Shown piece by piece: positions 19,703 to 20,000 of a DNA stretch of 20,000 nt (the stretch's first letter is position 1; every line of letters starts with the position of its first letter). Origin of the DNA: Cochliopodium minus (Eukaryota > Discosea > Himatismenida > Cochliopodiidae); the NCBI GenBank assembly GCA_024220525.1, contig JAMYWO010000053.1, positions 172,905 through 192,904 on the forward strand, written 5' to 3'. Made by a program: the position numbers and the translations under genes. The notes under the pieces were generated by a model that was not told the DNA's origin, ran no database searches, and saw nothing but the letters and a program-made list of their open reading frames with translations.

Positions 19703-19826
19703 TTGATAAATAGATCACGATTTTTTTTTTATTTTAATCAAATCACTGAAAATAATTGAAAGGAAAGATAAAATTGGATAAACAAAAAATAGATTTGTAT
19801 TTTAATGAGGGATCATTATTGAGACA
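19703..19826. promoter_or_regulatory. Short spacer upstream of USO1
   Basis: About 124 bp of A/T-rich DNA lie between the USO1 start codon (19702, minus) and the stop of the next minus-strand gene. Any USO1 promoter must lie here or overlap the 3' end of the half-LIM gene. It contains a T-run at about 19720-19730. No specific motif is recognised. Confidence 0.4.
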
Positions 19827-20000
19827 TTAGTTATCTTCTTGTTGCCATTTGAGGAAACATAATCTATGCCATTCTTTTCCAGAATAAACGGTCTTTTCTT
19901 CTCCACCATTGATATCTTTTTCACAGAATGGGCACATTTCAGAGTTATCAATATTGTTGTTTACTTCTTTGGTTTGTTTGGTCTTCTCAAAACACCATCT
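19827..20000 (-). CDS. Half-LIM zinc-finger repeat protein, C-terminal end
   Basis: Partial gene entering from the right edge. About 57 residues and a TAA stop at 19829-19827 are visible. It begins in the end of one repeat (RWCFEKTKQTKEVNNNID), then has one full finger, CPFC, 18 residues, HRLC, and ends with the tail FLKWQQEDN. The 45-residue unit, the C-x2-C-x18-H-x2-C spacing and the linker are the same as in the gene at 1-564, so the two are paralogues in the same orientation about 19 kb apart. The last unit differs (KDINGGEEKTVYSG, HRLC), as is common for the end of a repeat array. Zinc binding is inferred; the function is not known. Confidence 0.82.
   Translation of the reverse strand, partial: RWCFEKTKQTKEVNNNIDNSEMCPFCEKDINGGEEKTVYSGKEWHRLCFLKWQQEDN

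Overview
The window looks like nuclear DNA of an amoebozoan, most likely a dictyostelid social amoeba. Intergenic DNA and introns are almost pure A/T. Exons carry short GT-AG introns, proteins have Asn/Ser/Lys-rich stretches, and there is an LRR-Roc-COR-kinase (Roco) protein of the kind expanded in dictyostelids. The standard genetic code fits: TAA and TGA are used as stops. The species cannot be fixed from the sequence alone.

Layout. 1-564 (minus, runs off the left edge): start of a protein built from tandem 45-residue half-LIM zinc fingers. 767-1861 (plus): unrecognised protein with an Asn/Ser-rich N-terminus, a charged helical stretch and about four membrane segments. 2068-2793 (plus): COMMD3. 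2913-3679 (plus): ADAT2, the catalytic subunit of the tRNA wobble A-to-I deaminase. 4087-11889 (plus): Roco protein kinase in 22 exons, ending in an apparently incomplete beta-propeller. 11889-12010: one undetermined base followed by exactly twelve copies of a 10-bp repeat. 12017-13950 (plus): only the C-terminal half of TDP1. 14014-19702 (minus): a complete 14-exon gene for the Golgi vesicle tether p115/Uso1, about 925 residues. 19827-20000 (minus, runs off the right edge): the end of a second half-LIM repeat protein.

The genes are mostly housekeeping and do not form one pathway. They cover Commander/endosomal recycling (COMMD3), tRNA modification (ADAT2), signalling (Roco), repair of topoisomerase-DNA adducts (TDP1) and ER-Golgi tethering (Uso1). 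Exon boundaries were worked out by hand. The Uso1, Roco and TDP1 chains keep phase at every junction, which supports those models.

The main points are these. (1) At the N plus decanucleotide repeat, two half genes abut, which looks like a collapsed assembly gap rather than biology. (2) COMMD3 appears to need a 20-nt intron. (3) ADAT2 has a 16-nt micro-exon, and its catalytic HAE motif is split by an intron. (4) The same half-LIM repeat family occurs at both edges in the same orientation. I saw no convincing new multi-gene system, and no tRNA, rRNA, transposon, viral remnant or CRISPR array.
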